A stretch of DNA of 64,000 bases from NCBI GenBank assembly GCA_965262175.1, contig CBDHES010000022.1:353753-417752 (forward strand). The letters are read 5' to 3'. The DNA comes from CADEDH01 sp965262175. Its GTDB lineage: Bacteria; Actinomycetota; Acidimicrobiia; Acidimicrobiales; SZUA-35. Both the position numbers and the translations under genes were made by a program. Below, in pieces: positions 9,149-17,622 of the stretch (its first letter is position 1; each line of letters begins with the position of its first letter). The notes under the pieces were generated by a model. That model searched no databases. It was not told the DNA's origin and was given only the letters and a program-made list of their open reading frames with translations.

Positions 9149-9637
9149 TCAGTCAGGACGGCGGTGCATCAGCGCCTGGCGGACGCAGCGGCAGGTCAGT
9201 ACGTCGTCCTGGTTGTAGCCCCGATGCTGGAAGGTGACGATCCCCTGGGTCGGGCGGGAGCTGGACGGCCGGGCCTCGACGACTTCGGTCTCGACCCGCA
9301 GGGTGTCGCCGTGGAACATCGGCGCCGGGAACACCATCTCCGAGAACCCGAGGTTGGCCACGGTCGTGCCGAGCGTCGTCTCATGCACGCTGATCCCCAC
9401 CACCATCGCGGCGGTCAGCATCGAGTTGACGAGCGGCTGGGCGAACTCGGTCTCCGCTTCGGCGTAGGCGAAGTCGAGGTGGAGCCAGGCCGGATTCATC
9501 GTCATCGAGGTGAACATGACGTTGTCGGCCTCGGTGATGGTCCGCCGGATGGCGTGGTGGATGACCAGGCCGGGCGTCAAGTCCTCGAACCAGCGGCCGG
9601 TGTGGGGTCGGGGGTCGGGGGCGCTCATCGCGGTCAC
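9149..9637 (-). CDS. MaoC-family (R)-specific enoyl-CoA hydratase/dehydratase
   Basis: This 162-residue single hot-dog domain contains WFEDLTPGLVIHHAIRRTIT, then ITEADNVMFTSMTMNPAWLHLD, where Asp and His match the hydratase dyad of MaoC/PhaJ enzymes. It also has FPAPMFHGDTLRVETEV. It likely hydrates an acyl-CoA or methylcrotonyl/mesaconyl-type substrate. GTG 9637 overlaps the upstream stop codon by 4 nt (GTGA), favouring coupling; ATG 9628 is an alternative start. It sits between an AI-2E-type permease and an MFS exporter, which says little about its substrate. Confidence 0.85.
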   Translation of the reverse strand: MTAMSAPDPRPHTGRWFEDLTPGLVIHHAIRRTITEADNVMFTSMTMNPAWLHLDFAYAEAETEFAQPLVNSMLTAAMVVGISVHETTLGTTVANLGFSEMVFPAPMFHGDTLRVETEVVEARPSSSRPTQGIVTFQHRGYNQDDVLTCRCVRQALMHRRPD

Positions 9638-10875
9638 CTCGTGGGTTCGGGGTCGGGTTCGGGTTCGGGCTGATCGTCGGCCGCGGCCTCGGCCTCGGCC
9701 ACGGCCGCCTCGTCGCCCTCCCCGGGGGCGGCCAGATCGTGGTCAGCATCGGCCGCGGCCGGGTCGTGGTCGACGTCGGCCCCGGGGGCGGCCGGCTTCT
9801 CCAGCGAGATGAGCGGCGCCAGCCATCGAACGTCGGGGTCGATGTCGACCATGATGGCCTTGACGAAGAGCGACATCGGCACGGCGAGCAACGCCCCGAG
9901 CGCCCCGAACACCCATCCCCAGAAGACCAGGGACAGGAAGGTGAGCGTCGTGGACAGGCCGACCGCGTCTCCGACGAACCGGGGCTGGACCACGGTCTGG
10001 ACCACGAAGTTGATCAGCGAGTAGACGACGATGACCACCACCATCAGCTGCCACCCGCCCTGGAGGAACGAGAGCAGCGCCGGCGGGATGAGCCCGAGCA
10101 GGAACCCGACGTTGGGGATGTAGTTGGTGATCAACGACAGCACACCCCACACGAGGGCCAGCGGCACGCCCAGGATCAGCAGGGCGATCACGTCGAGCAC
10201 GGCCACGATCAGCCCGAACACCGTGGCCACGATGAAGTAGGTGCGGGTCGAGGTGGCGAAGGAGTGGAAGGCCTCGGCGACGAACGGTCGCTGGGAAGCG
10301 ACGGTGGTCCGGGTGTGTTCGACGAACCGGCTCGAGTCGATCGCCATGAACAGCATGGTGAGGATCAGCAGCGTCAGCAGGCTGACGACGCCGAGCAGAC
10401 CGGACACGGCGCTCGCCACCTGATCGACGACGGCCCCGACCTCGAGGTTGGCCACCGCGTTCTCCAGGTCGTCGCCCTCGACCCCGAACCGAGCGAGGAG
10501 CTCGGTGGTGTCGTCCTGGAGGGCGCTGATGTCGTCGTCGTAGATCCCGCTGGAGAGGTGGTCGACGAGCTGCGTCACCGACCAGGTGAGGCTTCCGGCG
10601 ATCACCGCCAGGATGCCGAACGCCGCCAGGAGGAGCGCGGCCAGACCCGTCCACGAGGGGAACCCCCGGGTCGCCATCCACGATTGGATCGGCCGAACGA
10701 CGATCACCAGGACGAGGGCGAGGAAGATGGGCCCCAGCGAGGAGGCGAAGGCCCGCATGCCAGCGATCACGATGATGCTGGCGGCGAACAGGATCATGAT
10801 CTTGAGCGCCCTCGTCATCTGCCCGTCGACCAGGGCATCGAGCAACTCGACTTCGGTCGGCTCCGACTCGGCCAT
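9634..10875 (-). CDS. AI-2E family transporter (PerM/YdiK-type membrane protein)
   Basis: This 413-residue integral membrane protein has the AI-2E/UPF0118 layout. An N-terminal TM pair (IMILFAASIIVIAGMRAF) is followed by a soluble insert of about 70 residues and then several TM helices. It carries the conserved VWGVLSLITNYIPNVGFLLG and a late GWVFGALGALLAVPM. The last 60 residues are Ala/Asp/Glu-rich and probably cytosolic and disordered. ATG 10875 was chosen over an upstream GTG because TAGCGT (10882-10887, minus strand) lies exactly 6 nt before it, indicating a leaderless start. The family exports varied small molecules; no substrate can be assigned. Confidence 0.88.
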   Translation of the reverse strand: MAESEPTEVELLDALVDGQMTRALKIMILFAASIIVIAGMRAFASSLGPIFLALVLVIVVRPIQSWMATRGFPSWTGLAALLLAAFGILAVIAGSLTWSVTQLVDHLSSGIYDDDISALQDDTTELLARFGVEGDDLENAVANLEVGAVVDQVASAVSGLLGVVSLLTLLILTMLFMAIDSSRFVEHTRTTVASQRPFVAEAFHSFATSTRTYFIVATVFGLIVAVLDVIALLILGVPLALVWGVLSLITNYIPNVGFLLGLIPPALLSFLQGGWQLMVVVIVVYSLINFVVQTVVQPRFVGDAVGLSTTLTFLSLVFWGWVFGALGALLAVPMSLFVKAIMVDIDPDVRWLAPLISLEKPAAPGADVDHDPAAADADHDLAAPGEGDEAAVAEAEAAADDQPEPEPDPEPTR

Positions 10876-10895
10876 CGGCACACGCTAACCCGAGG

Positions 10896-12101
10896 TCATC
10901 GGCCAGGGAGGGACACGCTCGTCGTTGCCGCCACGACGTCGGCCAGCGCCGCCACCCCGTCCCGGATCGTGTCGGGGTCGAGATGGCCGAAGCACAGCCG
11001 CAGCCGGCGCCGGCCCCAGGCCGCGTCGGTGCTCCACCCCTCGCCCGGATTGAACTCGATGCCGGCCGCCAGGGCGGCCGGCGCCAGGGCCGTGGTGTCG
11101 ACCTCGGGGCCGAACGTCACCCAGACGTAGATCCCCCCGTCGGGGGGTCGGACGGTGATGGCGTCCCCGAAGTTGGCCTCGAGTGCGGCGACCATGGCGT
11201 CGCACTTGACTCGGAGGGCGGCGATCAGGGCGTCGACGTGGGGATCGAAACTGGCGGTGGCGTACTCGGCCAGCGCCAGCTGCTCGATGGCGCCGGTCCC
11301 GGCGTCGGTCTTGAGGGCCAGGAGCTGAGCGATGGCCGGTTCGTCGGCGACCAGATAGCCGACCCGGATCGCCGGAGCGATCGTCTTGGAGAACGAGCCG
11401 CAGTAGATCACCCGTCCATCGGTGTCGAGGGACCGGATCGTCGGCGGCCGGGGACACCCCCAGGTCAGGTCGGCGTAGCAGTCGTCCTCGAAGATGATCA
11501 GGTCGTGGGCCCGGGCCACGTCGAGCAGTTCCCGGCGGCGGTCGAGGTCGAGGACCGTCCCGGTCGGGTTCTGCACGGTGGGGATCGTGTAGAGGAACCG
11601 GGGGGCCACGCCGCGATCGGCCAGTCCGTCGAGGGTCGCCCGGAGATGATCGATCCGCATCCCACCATCGTCGAGGTCGACGCCCACCAGGTCGACCCCG
11701 AGCGCCTGGAGCCGGGTGATCGCCCCGCCATAGGTCGCCTTCTCGACGATGACCGTGTCGCCCGGCTGGAGGAAGGCGGCGTTGACGAGGTCGAGCGCCT
11801 GCAACGAGCCGGAGGTGACCAGGACCTCGTCGGGGTCGCAGGGCGTCGATGCCCGAGCCTCCAGCGAGGCGGCGATGAACCGCCGGAGATCGACCAGGCC
11901 CTGCGCCGATCCGCCCAGGTTGTACGTGGCGAGGTCCCGCCCCCGGCGACCGAGGGCGGTCACCGCGGCCTCGGCCAGCCCCGCGTGGGGGACGCTGTCG
12001 GGATCGTTGTGACCACCGACGAAGCTGAATCGGGGAGTCGGCTGCCAGGCGGCGGCCGGGGCCGGCAGGCCGGGGCGGAACACGGAGGGATCGAAGGGCA
12101 C
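10896..12101 (-). CDS. PLP-dependent aminotransferase (class I/II, 2-aminoadipate/MocR-like)
   Basis: This 401-residue fold-type I aminotransferase contains ADVVAATT at its C-terminus. It also shows TSGSLQALDLVNAAFLQPGD, PTVQNPTGTVLDL, FEDDCYADLTW and the PLP lysine in YCGSFSKTIAPAIRVGYLV. Unlike MocR regulators it lacks an N-terminal GntR DNA-binding domain. Members include alpha-aminoadipate and valine-pyruvate type transaminases. GTG 12101 follows a probable leader of about 35 nt, since TAGGGT lies at 12141-12146 on the minus strand. It is divergent from the PhyH-like gene. Confidence 0.87.
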   Translation of the reverse strand: MPFDPSVFRPGLPAPAAAWQPTPRFSFVGGHNDPDSVPHAGLAEAAVTALGRRGRDLATYNLGGSAQGLVDLRRFIAASLEARASTPCDPDEVLVTSGSLQALDLVNAAFLQPGDTVIVEKATYGGAITRLQALGVDLVGVDLDDGGMRIDHLRATLDGLADRGVAPRFLYTIPTVQNPTGTVLDLDRRRELLDVARAHDLIIFEDDCYADLTWGCPRPPTIRSLDTDGRVIYCGSFSKTIAPAIRVGYLVADEPAIAQLLALKTDAGTGAIEQLALAEYATASFDPHVDALIAALRVKCDAMVAALEANFGDAITVRPPDGGIYVWVTFGPEVDTTALAPAALAAGIEFNPGEGWSTDAAWGRRRLRLCFGHLDPDTIRDGVAALADVVAATTSVSLPGR

Positions 12102-12200
12102 GGCTCGCTCGCTTGTCAGCAGTGGGACACGATGGCCGCCACCCTAGGGCCGACGCCGGCGGCATTCGAGCGGGCGATCCGGCCGAACTAGATTCTGGTG
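12102..12200. promoter_or_regulatory. Divergent promoters, aminotransferase / PhyH-like
   Basis: On the minus strand TAGGGT (12141-12146) would give a short leader before GTG 12101. On the plus strand TAGATT (12189-12194) ends 6 nt before ATG 12201, a leaderless arrangement. No longer repeat was seen. Confidence 0.55.
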
Positions 12201-13118
12201 ATGGTGGCCATTCGAATCCTGGACGCGACCGAGCTGGGCCCGGTCGACGCCGACGGCGGCCTCGACCCCGAGGTCGTCGAGGACCTGACCACGGCCCTGG
12301 CCGACGACGGGGCGGCGATCATCACCGGCGCGATCGACGAGGACCGCCGCGCTGCGCTGATCGATGAGCTCGACCCGCTGATCGAGGCGACACCCGGCGG
12401 TCGGGACGGCTTCGCCGGGTACTCGACTCGTCGTACCGGCGCCCTCGTGGCGCGGTCGCCCCGGAGCCGGGACCTCGTCGCCGACCCCCGGATCCTGGCC
12501 ATCGCCAACGCGTTCCTCGGGCCGTTCACGAACCGCATCCAGCTCCACCTGACCCAGGTGATCAGCATCGGGCCCGACCAGGGCAGCCAGCCGCTGCATC
12601 GAGACCGGCTGGCTTGGGGCGGCTACATCCCCGGTGCGATCGAGCCGCAGTTCAACACGATCTGGGCCCTGACCGACTTCACGGCCGACAACGGGGCGAC
12701 GCGCGTCGCCCTGGGCAGCCCTCGGTGGGAAGAGGGCCGCCGAGCCGGCGACGACGATCTGGTCCAGGCCGAGATGCCGGCCGGATCGGTCCTGCTGTAC
12801 TCCGGCTCGGTCGTCCACGGGGGCGGCGAGAACCGCACCCCCGAGCGTCGGGTGGGCGTCAACATCACCTACTGCCTGGCCTGGCTCCGGACCGAGGAGA
12901 ACCAGTACCTGTCCTGCCCCCCGCACCTGGCCCGGGACCTCGACCCCGAACTCCAGGAGCTGATCGGCTACACGATGGGCAACTACGCCCTCGGCTACTA
13001 CTCGGATCCGGACGGGGTCGGTGAGGTGTCGGATCTGCTGCCGCCGGAGTTGGCGGTCGGTCGCAGGCCCCGCAAGCGGGCCGGCATCACCGACATCTCG
13101 GGGTTGACCGACGACTGA
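12201..13118 (+). CDS. Phytanoyl-CoA dioxygenase family (Fe(II)/2OG-type) protein
   Basis: This 305-residue double-stranded beta-helix oxygenase has the iron facial triad as His-x-Asp in QPLHRDRLAWGG and a distal His in SGSVVHGGGENRT. The probable 2-oxoglutarate Arg follows in ERRVGVNITYCLAW. PhyH-like enzymes hydroxylate acyl-CoAs or diverse metabolites. ATG 12201 is favoured because TAGATT lies 6 nt upstream; GTG codons lie on either side. It is divergent from the aminotransferase and its stop abuts the stop of the convergent DinB-like gene (TGATCA). Confidence 0.85.
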   Translation: MVAIRILDATELGPVDADGGLDPEVVEDLTTALADDGAAIITGAIDEDRRAALIDELDPLIEATPGGRDGFAGYSTRRTGALVARSPRSRDLVADPRILAIANAFLGPFTNRIQLHLTQVISIGPDQGSQPLHRDRLAWGGYIPGAIEPQFNTIWALTDFTADNGATRVALGSPRWEEGRRAGDDDLVQAEMPAGSVLLYSGSVVHGGGENRTPERRVGVNITYCLAWLRTEENQYLSCPPHLARDLDPELQELIGYTMGNYALGYYSDPDGVGEVSDLLPPELAVGRRPRKRAGITDISGLTDD

Positions 13119-13679
13119 TCAGCCGTTCGGGTCCCGCCCGACGAGACCGAGGTAGCGGCTGACGATGTCGGCGTCCCCGGGCACCGCGACCTCGTCGCCG
13201 ACGAGGCGCATCTTGACCAGGGCGGGCCGCATGGCCGAGATCCGGTCGTGCGACTTCCGGGCCAGGCCCGGGTCGAGGACCGCAGCCACGCCGGTCGCCT
13301 GGCTCAGATCCCAGGCGTGGGTCAGCGGATCCCACATCACGATCCCGATCAGCTCGTCGATCGACATCTCACCGAACCAGTACCCGCCGTGATGGTGGAG
13401 CGCCTCCCGGGTGTCGAGAACGGCCAGGACCCGGTCCCGGCACTCGGCCCACAACGCCCGGGGATCGCTCAGATCGTCGGGGGTTTGGGGGAGGATCATC
13501 TCGTTGCCGGCGGCCATGTGGGCCACGCCGTCCAGCACCCCGACCTGGTGGCCGAGCACATCGCGGGCGGTCCATCCCTCGCACGGTGACGGGTTGTCCC
13601 ACGCGCCGTCGGGGATGCGGGCCACGACGGCGTCCATGCCGTAGACGGCCTTGGTGAAGTCTCGGAGGTTCTCGCTCAT
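13119..13679 (-). CDS. TIGR03086-type DinB-like / mycothiol-dependent maleylpyruvate isomerase-family protein
   Basis: This 186-residue four-helix DinB/MDMPI-like protein has the family signature PSPCEGWTARDVLGHQVGVLDG near residue 30, EMSIDELIGIVMWDPLTHAWDLSQATG in the middle, and a final MRLVGDEVAV segment. The histidines of the first and third helices usually bind a divalent metal. In actinobacteria such proteins often use mycothiol, but the reaction is unknown here. ATG 13679 has GAGGAAG upstream as a ribosome site; the frame further upstream is Arg-rich. Confidence 0.85.
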   Translation of the reverse strand: MSENLRDFTKAVYGMDAVVARIPDGAWDNPSPCEGWTARDVLGHQVGVLDGVAHMAAGNEMILPQTPDDLSDPRALWAECRDRVLAVLDTREALHHHGGYWFGEMSIDELIGIVMWDPLTHAWDLSQATGVAAVLDPGLARKSHDRISAMRPALVKMRLVGDEVAVPGDADIVSRYLGLVGRDPNG

Positions 13680-13852
13680 GGTCGGGTGGCTTCCTCGCTT
13701 CGGTCGTCGGGCCGACAGCATCGTGGCCCGACCGGGCCGGCAGCGCAAACCTCCGCCACGCGTTCACAACCCCTCCACATCCGGGTCCGAGTATCGAACC
13801 CATCGAGGGCGCCACCCCGGAGCCCGACACCCACAAGGAGCAGTGATCGTCC

Positions 13853-14347
13853 ATGTTTCGTCCCCCTCGCCAACTCCTCCGGCCGCTGGCCCTCGTGGCG
13901 TTGGGGTTTCTCCTCGCCGCCATGATCACCGGGAACGGCGGTGGCGTGATCGGCGCCATCCTGTTCCTCCCGTTCCTCATCCTCAAGATGCTGTTCTTCT
14001 TCCTCCTGATCGGATTCCTGATGAAGGTGGCGTTCGGCGGCCGGGGCCCGTGGTCCCGGGGGCCGAGGCGATCGCCCTGGCGGGGTGGCCCGTGGGGTCC
14101 CCGAGGCTGGGCCCACGGGCCCCGAGGCCGCTGGGACGACCGCGACGAGCGGTCCGGCGACCGGTGGGGTACGGAGCCTCCCCGGCGTGACGACGGCTCC
14201 CGCTGGTGGTACCGGGACCAACCGATGAGCGCCCCCCGCCCGCCGGCGCCCCGGCCGTCGACCGAGCCCGAGCAACGGGACTGGGAGGAATCGCTCCGCC
14301 GGGCCCGAGCCGAGGTCGACGACATCGACCGGCGCTCGGCCCACTGA
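13853..14347 (+). CDS. Small two-TM membrane protein with Trp/Gly/Arg-rich tail
   Basis: This 164-residue protein is not recognised. Residues 8-28 and 32-59 are two hydrophobic helices (LALVALGFLLAAMI; IGAILFLPFLILKMLFFFLL). A basic tail follows, rich in Gly, Pro, Arg and Trp (GPWGPRG repeats), and ends in an acidic helix (WEESLRRARAEVDDID). AAGGAG at 13835-13840 supports ATG 13853. It lies 239 nt upstream of a two-component system, and its tail composition resembles the N-terminal extension of that kinase. A functional link is possible, but two strong hairpins separate the genes. Confidence 0.72.
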   Translation: MFRPPRQLLRPLALVALGFLLAAMITGNGGGVIGAILFLPFLILKMLFFFLLIGFLMKVAFGGRGPWSRGPRRSPWRGGPWGPRGWAHGPRGRWDDRDERSGDRWGTEPPRRDDGSRWWYRDQPMSAPRPPAPRPSTEPEQRDWEESLRRARAEVDDIDRRSAH

Positions 14348-14350
14348 TCC

Positions 14351-14379
14351 GGGACGGCGGCACCCGCAGCCGCCGTCCC
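14351..14379 (+). terminator. Hairpin terminator after small membrane protein
   Basis: A perfect 11-bp stem, GGGACGGCGGC (14351-14361) with GCCGCCGTCCC (14369-14379) and a 7-nt loop, starts 3 nt after the stop codon at 14347. No U-tract follows, as is common in high-GC actinobacteria. Confidence 0.65.
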
Positions 14380-14467
14380 GCCCGGTCGACGGTCCCCACT
14401 CCCTCCCTTCCCCGTCGACCGGCCCTGCGGGCCGCGGGGCATCGCTGGCCCCCGGCCCTCCCACCGA

Positions 14468-14502
14468 CCGAGCCCGGACCACCCCCATCGGTCCGGGCTC
14501 GG
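14468..14502. terminator. Second GC-rich hairpin upstream of response regulator
   Basis: A perfect 13-bp stem, CCGAGCCCGGACC (14468-14480) with GGTCCGGGCTCGG (14490-14502) and a 9-nt loop, lies in the 239-nt gap before the response regulator. It may be a second terminator or a leader structure of the regulator mRNA. A smaller hairpin follows at about 14523-14543. Confidence 0.5.
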
Positions 14503-14586
14503 CGGCGTCCCCGTCGCCTCGCGGCCGGCGATCGCCGCCGGCCGGCCCCCCAGCCCCCCAGCCCCCGATTCAGGAGCACGAGTACC

Positions 14587-15279
14587 ATGCCTCTGGTGGC
14601 CACCGTTCTCGTCGTCGACGATGAAGTGCGCATCACCGACCTGGTCAGCGAGTACCTTGACCGGGCCGGGTTCGGGGTCATCCGATCGACCGACGGCGAG
14701 GCGGCGCTGGAGATGTTCCGTTCCCGCCACCCCGACGCCGTCGTCCTCGATCTCGGCCTGCCGGGGATGGACGGCCTCGACGTCGTCCGTCAGCTGCGCT
14801 CGGAGAGCGACGTCCCGATCGTGATCCTCACCGCCCGGTCCGACGAGACCGACCGGGTGGTGGGGCTGGAGCTGGGGGCCGACGACTACGTGGTGAAGCC
14901 CTTCGGCCCGAAGGAGCTGGTCGCCCGCATCCGGGCCGTTCTCCGCCGGGTCAACACCGGAACCGACCCGGAGATCCACCGGGTCGGCGACGTGGCGGTC
15001 GACGTCCCCAAGATGCGGGTGACGGTCGGCGATGCCGAGGTCGAGCTGACCCCGACCGAGTTCCAGCTCGTGGCGATCCTGGCCGGCCAGCCAGGGCGCG
15101 TCTTCACCCGCAGCCAGCTCCTCGATGCCCTCCACGGGGTCAGCTTCGAGTCCTACGAGCGGGCCATCGACGCCCACGTGAAGAACATCCGCCGGAAGCT
15201 GGAGCCCGAGCCGCGGAACCCCCGCTACCTGCTGACCGTCCACGGGATCGGCTACCGCTTCGCCGACGACGAGGGCTGA
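14587..15279 (+). CDS. OmpR/PhoB-family response regulator
   Basis: This 230-residue regulator has a receiver domain (1-120) with acidic pocket Asp11/Asp12, phosphoacceptor Asp55 in VVLDLGLPGMDG and Lys in YVVKPFGPKE. A winged-helix output domain follows (LTPTEFQLVAILAGQPGRVFTR, YERAIDAHVKNIRRKL, YLLTVHGIGYRF). AGGAG at 14572-14576 fixes ATG 14587. The kinase gene starts 5 nt downstream, so the pair is an operon. It probably controls envelope-stress or transport genes like BaeR, but the regulon cannot be read here. Confidence 0.93.
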   Translation: MPLVATVLVVDDEVRITDLVSEYLDRAGFGVIRSTDGEAALEMFRSRHPDAVVLDLGLPGMDGLDVVRQLRSESDVPIVILTARSDETDRVVGLELGADDYVVKPFGPKELVARIRAVLRRVNTGTDPEIHRVGDVAVDVPKMRVTVGDAEVELTPTEFQLVAILAGQPGRVFTRSQLLDALHGVSFESYERAIDAHVKNIRRKLEPEPRNPRYLLTVHGIGYRFADDEG

Positions 15280-15284
15280 GGGCG

Positions 15285-16652
15285 GTGCCGTCGAGACGCC
15301 GCCGCCAGAGCTGGGACTGGGCCGGAGGCTGGGACTGTCCCCCGCCGTCGGGCGAGGAGGGGCCTTCCTCGGCCACGACCGAACCGAGCGCCGATGACGG
15401 GATGGCCGGTGCGGGGCCGTCCGCGGCGCGTGACACCGGCGACCGGGCGGCCGATCCGGGGCCCTGGCGCGGCCCCGGTCCCGGCCGGGGACGGAGCGGG
15501 CCCGGACCGTCGACGTTGAGCGGGCGGGGCGGCGGCCGCCCCGACCCCCGGTCCTGGGGTCGGCGAGCGCCCGGCTGGTGGCCCGACGGTGAGCCCTGGC
15601 CCCCGCAGGGTCGGGCCGGTTCGGAGGCGTGGCGCAAGTTCGGCCGCCGTATGGCTCGGATGGCGTTCCTCGCCCTGCTCATCGTCGTCGGCGGCCCGGT
15701 GCTCATCGGCATCGTGCTGGCCACGGCGATCGGTGGGGTGACCAGCGTGATCATCGCCGCCATCACGTGGCTCGCCATCGGCGGCATCGTGGCGATGGTG
15801 CTCGCCTGGGGGTATCGCTTCTGGCGGCCGGTCAATGCGCTGATCGCCACCGCCGGCCGACTCGCCGACGGTGACTACACCGCCCGGGTGGGGCACGACA
15901 CGGCGATGATGCGGCCCGTGGCGGCGTCGTTCAACCGGATGGCCGAGCGACTCGAACGAGCCGAGACCGAACGGCGGCAGCTGATGGCCGACGTCAGCCA
16001 CGAGCTCCGAACCCCACTCACCCTCATCCGGGGCGAGCTGGAGGCGATGGCCGACGGCGTCCATGAGCTCGACCTGGCCCGGGTCGGTCAGCTCCTGGGC
16101 GACGTGGCGGTCATGGAGCGCCTGCTCGACGATCTCCAGACGCTCAGCTCGGCCGAGGCGGGCGAGCTGAAGGTCCACCGGGAGACCGTGGCCCTCGGGT
16201 CGCTGGTGACGGCCGTCGTCGACCGGTTCGCACCCGACGCCCGGACGGGAGGGATCACCCTCACCGCCGAGGTCGCCCCCGACCGGAACGGTTGGGAGGC
16301 CGAGGTCGATCCGGTCCGGGTGCAGGAGATCGTCGCCAACCTGGTCCGCAACGCCATCCGAGCCACCCCGCCCGACGGGACCGTGACCGTACGCCTCGGC
16401 CCGGGACCGACGACCGAGCCGGCTCCCCCGCCGGCGGTCATCGAGGTGGCCGACACCGGCCGGGGGATCCCGGCCGACGAGGTCGACCAGGTCTTCGACC
16501 GGTTCCACAGCGGCCCGGAGAGCGACGGGACCGGGCTCGGGCTCACGATCTCCCGGAACCTGGCCCGGGCCCACGGCGGGGACATCACCATCGTCAGCAC
16601 CGTCGATCGGGGCACGACCGCCACGGTCACCCTCCCCCGCTCACCGGACTGA
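15285..16652 (+). CDS. Sensor histidine kinase with minimal extracytoplasmic loop
   Basis: This 455-residue HisKA-type kinase begins with about 115 residues of Gly/Pro/Arg/Trp-rich low complexity. Two TM helices follow (about 126-148 and 152-176) with almost no loop between them. A HAMP-like linker (RPVNALIATAGRLADGDYTARV) leads to the H-box DVSHELRTPLTLI (His239), N-box LVRNAIRATP, G1 DTGRGIP and G2 GTGLGLTI. Such short-loop kinases usually sense signals in the membrane or through a partner protein. GTG 15285 is 5 nt after the regulator stop codon. The small membrane protein at 13853-14347 is a candidate partner. Confidence 0.9.
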   Translation: MPSRRRRQSWDWAGGWDCPPPSGEEGPSSATTEPSADDGMAGAGPSAARDTGDRAADPGPWRGPGPGRGRSGPGPSTLSGRGGGRPDPRSWGRRAPGWWPDGEPWPPQGRAGSEAWRKFGRRMARMAFLALLIVVGGPVLIGIVLATAIGGVTSVIIAAITWLAIGGIVAMVLAWGYRFWRPVNALIATAGRLADGDYTARVGHDTAMMRPVAASFNRMAERLERAETERRQLMADVSHELRTPLTLIRGELEAMADGVHELDLARVGQLLGDVAVMERLLDDLQTLSSAEAGELKVHRETVALGSLVTAVVDRFAPDARTGGITLTAEVAPDRNGWEAEVDPVRVQEIVANLVRNAIRATPPDGTVTVRLGPGPTTEPAPPPAVIEVADTGRGIPADEVDQVFDRFHSGPESDGTGLGLTISRNLARAHGGDITIVSTVDRGTTATVTLPRSPD

Positions 16653-16672
16653 CGCCGGGCCGAGCGCAGGGG

Positions 16673-17509
16673 CTACGACTCGGCGGGCACCAGCGGGGGC
16701 AGGATCCGCTCCGGCCAGCGGATCTCATCGGGCTCGAGGATCCGGCACCGGCTGGTGACGGTGCCGTCGTCGGCGAAGGCATACCGCCGATAGCCGGGGG
16801 GCAGCGTCCTCCGTTCCCCCATGACGAAGTTGACCGTCTGGGCCGGACAGATCCAGACCGGCCGACCACCGACCTCGACGCAGGCGTCGGTGTGGGCGTG
16901 CCCGGCCCCGAAACCCCGAATCCGGTCGTGCCGGCCGACGAGGGCCTCGACCTGGGTGTCGAACGCCGGCTGGGCGAACCGCCCGGTCAGGCCCGGCGGG
17001 TGATGGAGCCACACGAACACGTGCTCGGCGGCGCTGGCCGCCAGCACGTCATCGAACCAGGCCACCTCGGCCGCTCCGAGGCCGCCCTTGGCCTCGACCC
17101 GGCGGGGATGGTCGACGGCCCGACCCTCGGCGGTCACGACCTGGCCATCGCCGTTCGAGTCGAGGAACACGAACAGCCACGACCCGAGGACCAGGGTCCG
17201 ATCGAGCGTGACACCGGGCCGGGGAAGGGCGACCGAGAGTGGCAGGGCGGCGTCGTGGTTGCCGGCCAGCACCGTGACCGGGGTCGGAATATCGGCCAGG
17301 CGCTCGGCCGCTACCGCGTACTCGTCGAGCTCGCCGTTGTCGACCACATCGCCGGTGACGACGGTCAGATCCGGGGGCTCCGTGCCAGGGCCGAACGCGT
17401 CGGCCATCGAGGCGGCCCACGCGGCGTCGGTGTCGTACCCCGAGCCACCGTGGCTCCGGTGACCGGGCCGGGAGAAGTGGGTGTCGCTGAACTGGATCAC
17501 CGAGAGCAT
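16673..17509 (-). CDS. Calcineurin-like metallophosphoesterase (CpdA-like)
   Basis: This 278-residue enzyme shows all dimetal motifs: SDTHF (D-x-H) at 9-13, VVTGDVVDNGE, LAGNHDAAL, LHHPPGL and GAGHAHTD. The order and spacing match class III cyclic-nucleotide phosphodiesterases such as CpdA and Rv0805. It may hydrolyse cAMP or another phosphodiester. A degenerate -10 CAGGAT (17516-17521, minus strand) lies 6 nt before ATG 17509, again suggesting a leaderless start. It converges on the histidine kinase gene, with a 20-nt gap. Confidence 0.87.
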   Translation of the reverse strand: MLSVIQFSDTHFSRPGHRSHGGSGYDTDAAWAASMADAFGPGTEPPDLTVVTGDVVDNGELDEYAVAAERLADIPTPVTVLAGNHDAALPLSVALPRPGVTLDRTLVLGSWLFVFLDSNGDGQVVTAEGRAVDHPRRVEAKGGLGAAEVAWFDDVLAASAAEHVFVWLHHPPGLTGRFAQPAFDTQVEALVGRHDRIRGFGAGHAHTDACVEVGGRPVWICPAQTVNFVMGERRTLPPGYRRYAFADDGTVTSRCRILEPDEIRWPERILPPLVPAES

Positions 17510-17622
17510 GCAAGCATCCTGGCACCGGGGGCGGCCGGGGCGGCGACGGCAGCGGCTTCCGCCACCCGCCGTTCACGGGTCGTTTTAGTTCGAGAAACGA
17601 AGTTCCCCTAGCGTGGGAAGCG
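17510..17622. promoter_or_regulatory. Divergent promoters, phosphoesterase / MBL-fold hydrolase
   Basis: The plus strand has TAGCGT (17609-17614), 8 nt before ATG 17623. The minus strand has CAGGAT (17516-17521), 6 nt before ATG 17509. An AT-richer segment at 17584-17607 contains TTCG-AGAAA-CGAA, a short inverted repeat placed where an operator upstream of the plus-strand -10 would sit. Confidence 0.5.

Noticed and set aside
6469..9237. Very long open frame on the plus strand (over 900 codons) across the DUF1996 and MFS genes
   Set aside because: It is antisense to two well-supported genes and reads as Gly/Arg/Asp/Val/His-rich low complexity, a known by-product of high third-position GC.
17584..17607. 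KstR- or TetR-type operator in TTCG-AGAAA-CGAA upstream of the MBL hydrolase
   Set aside because: Only 4 bp per arm are perfect and no known consensus matches; noted as AT-richer promoter DNA only.
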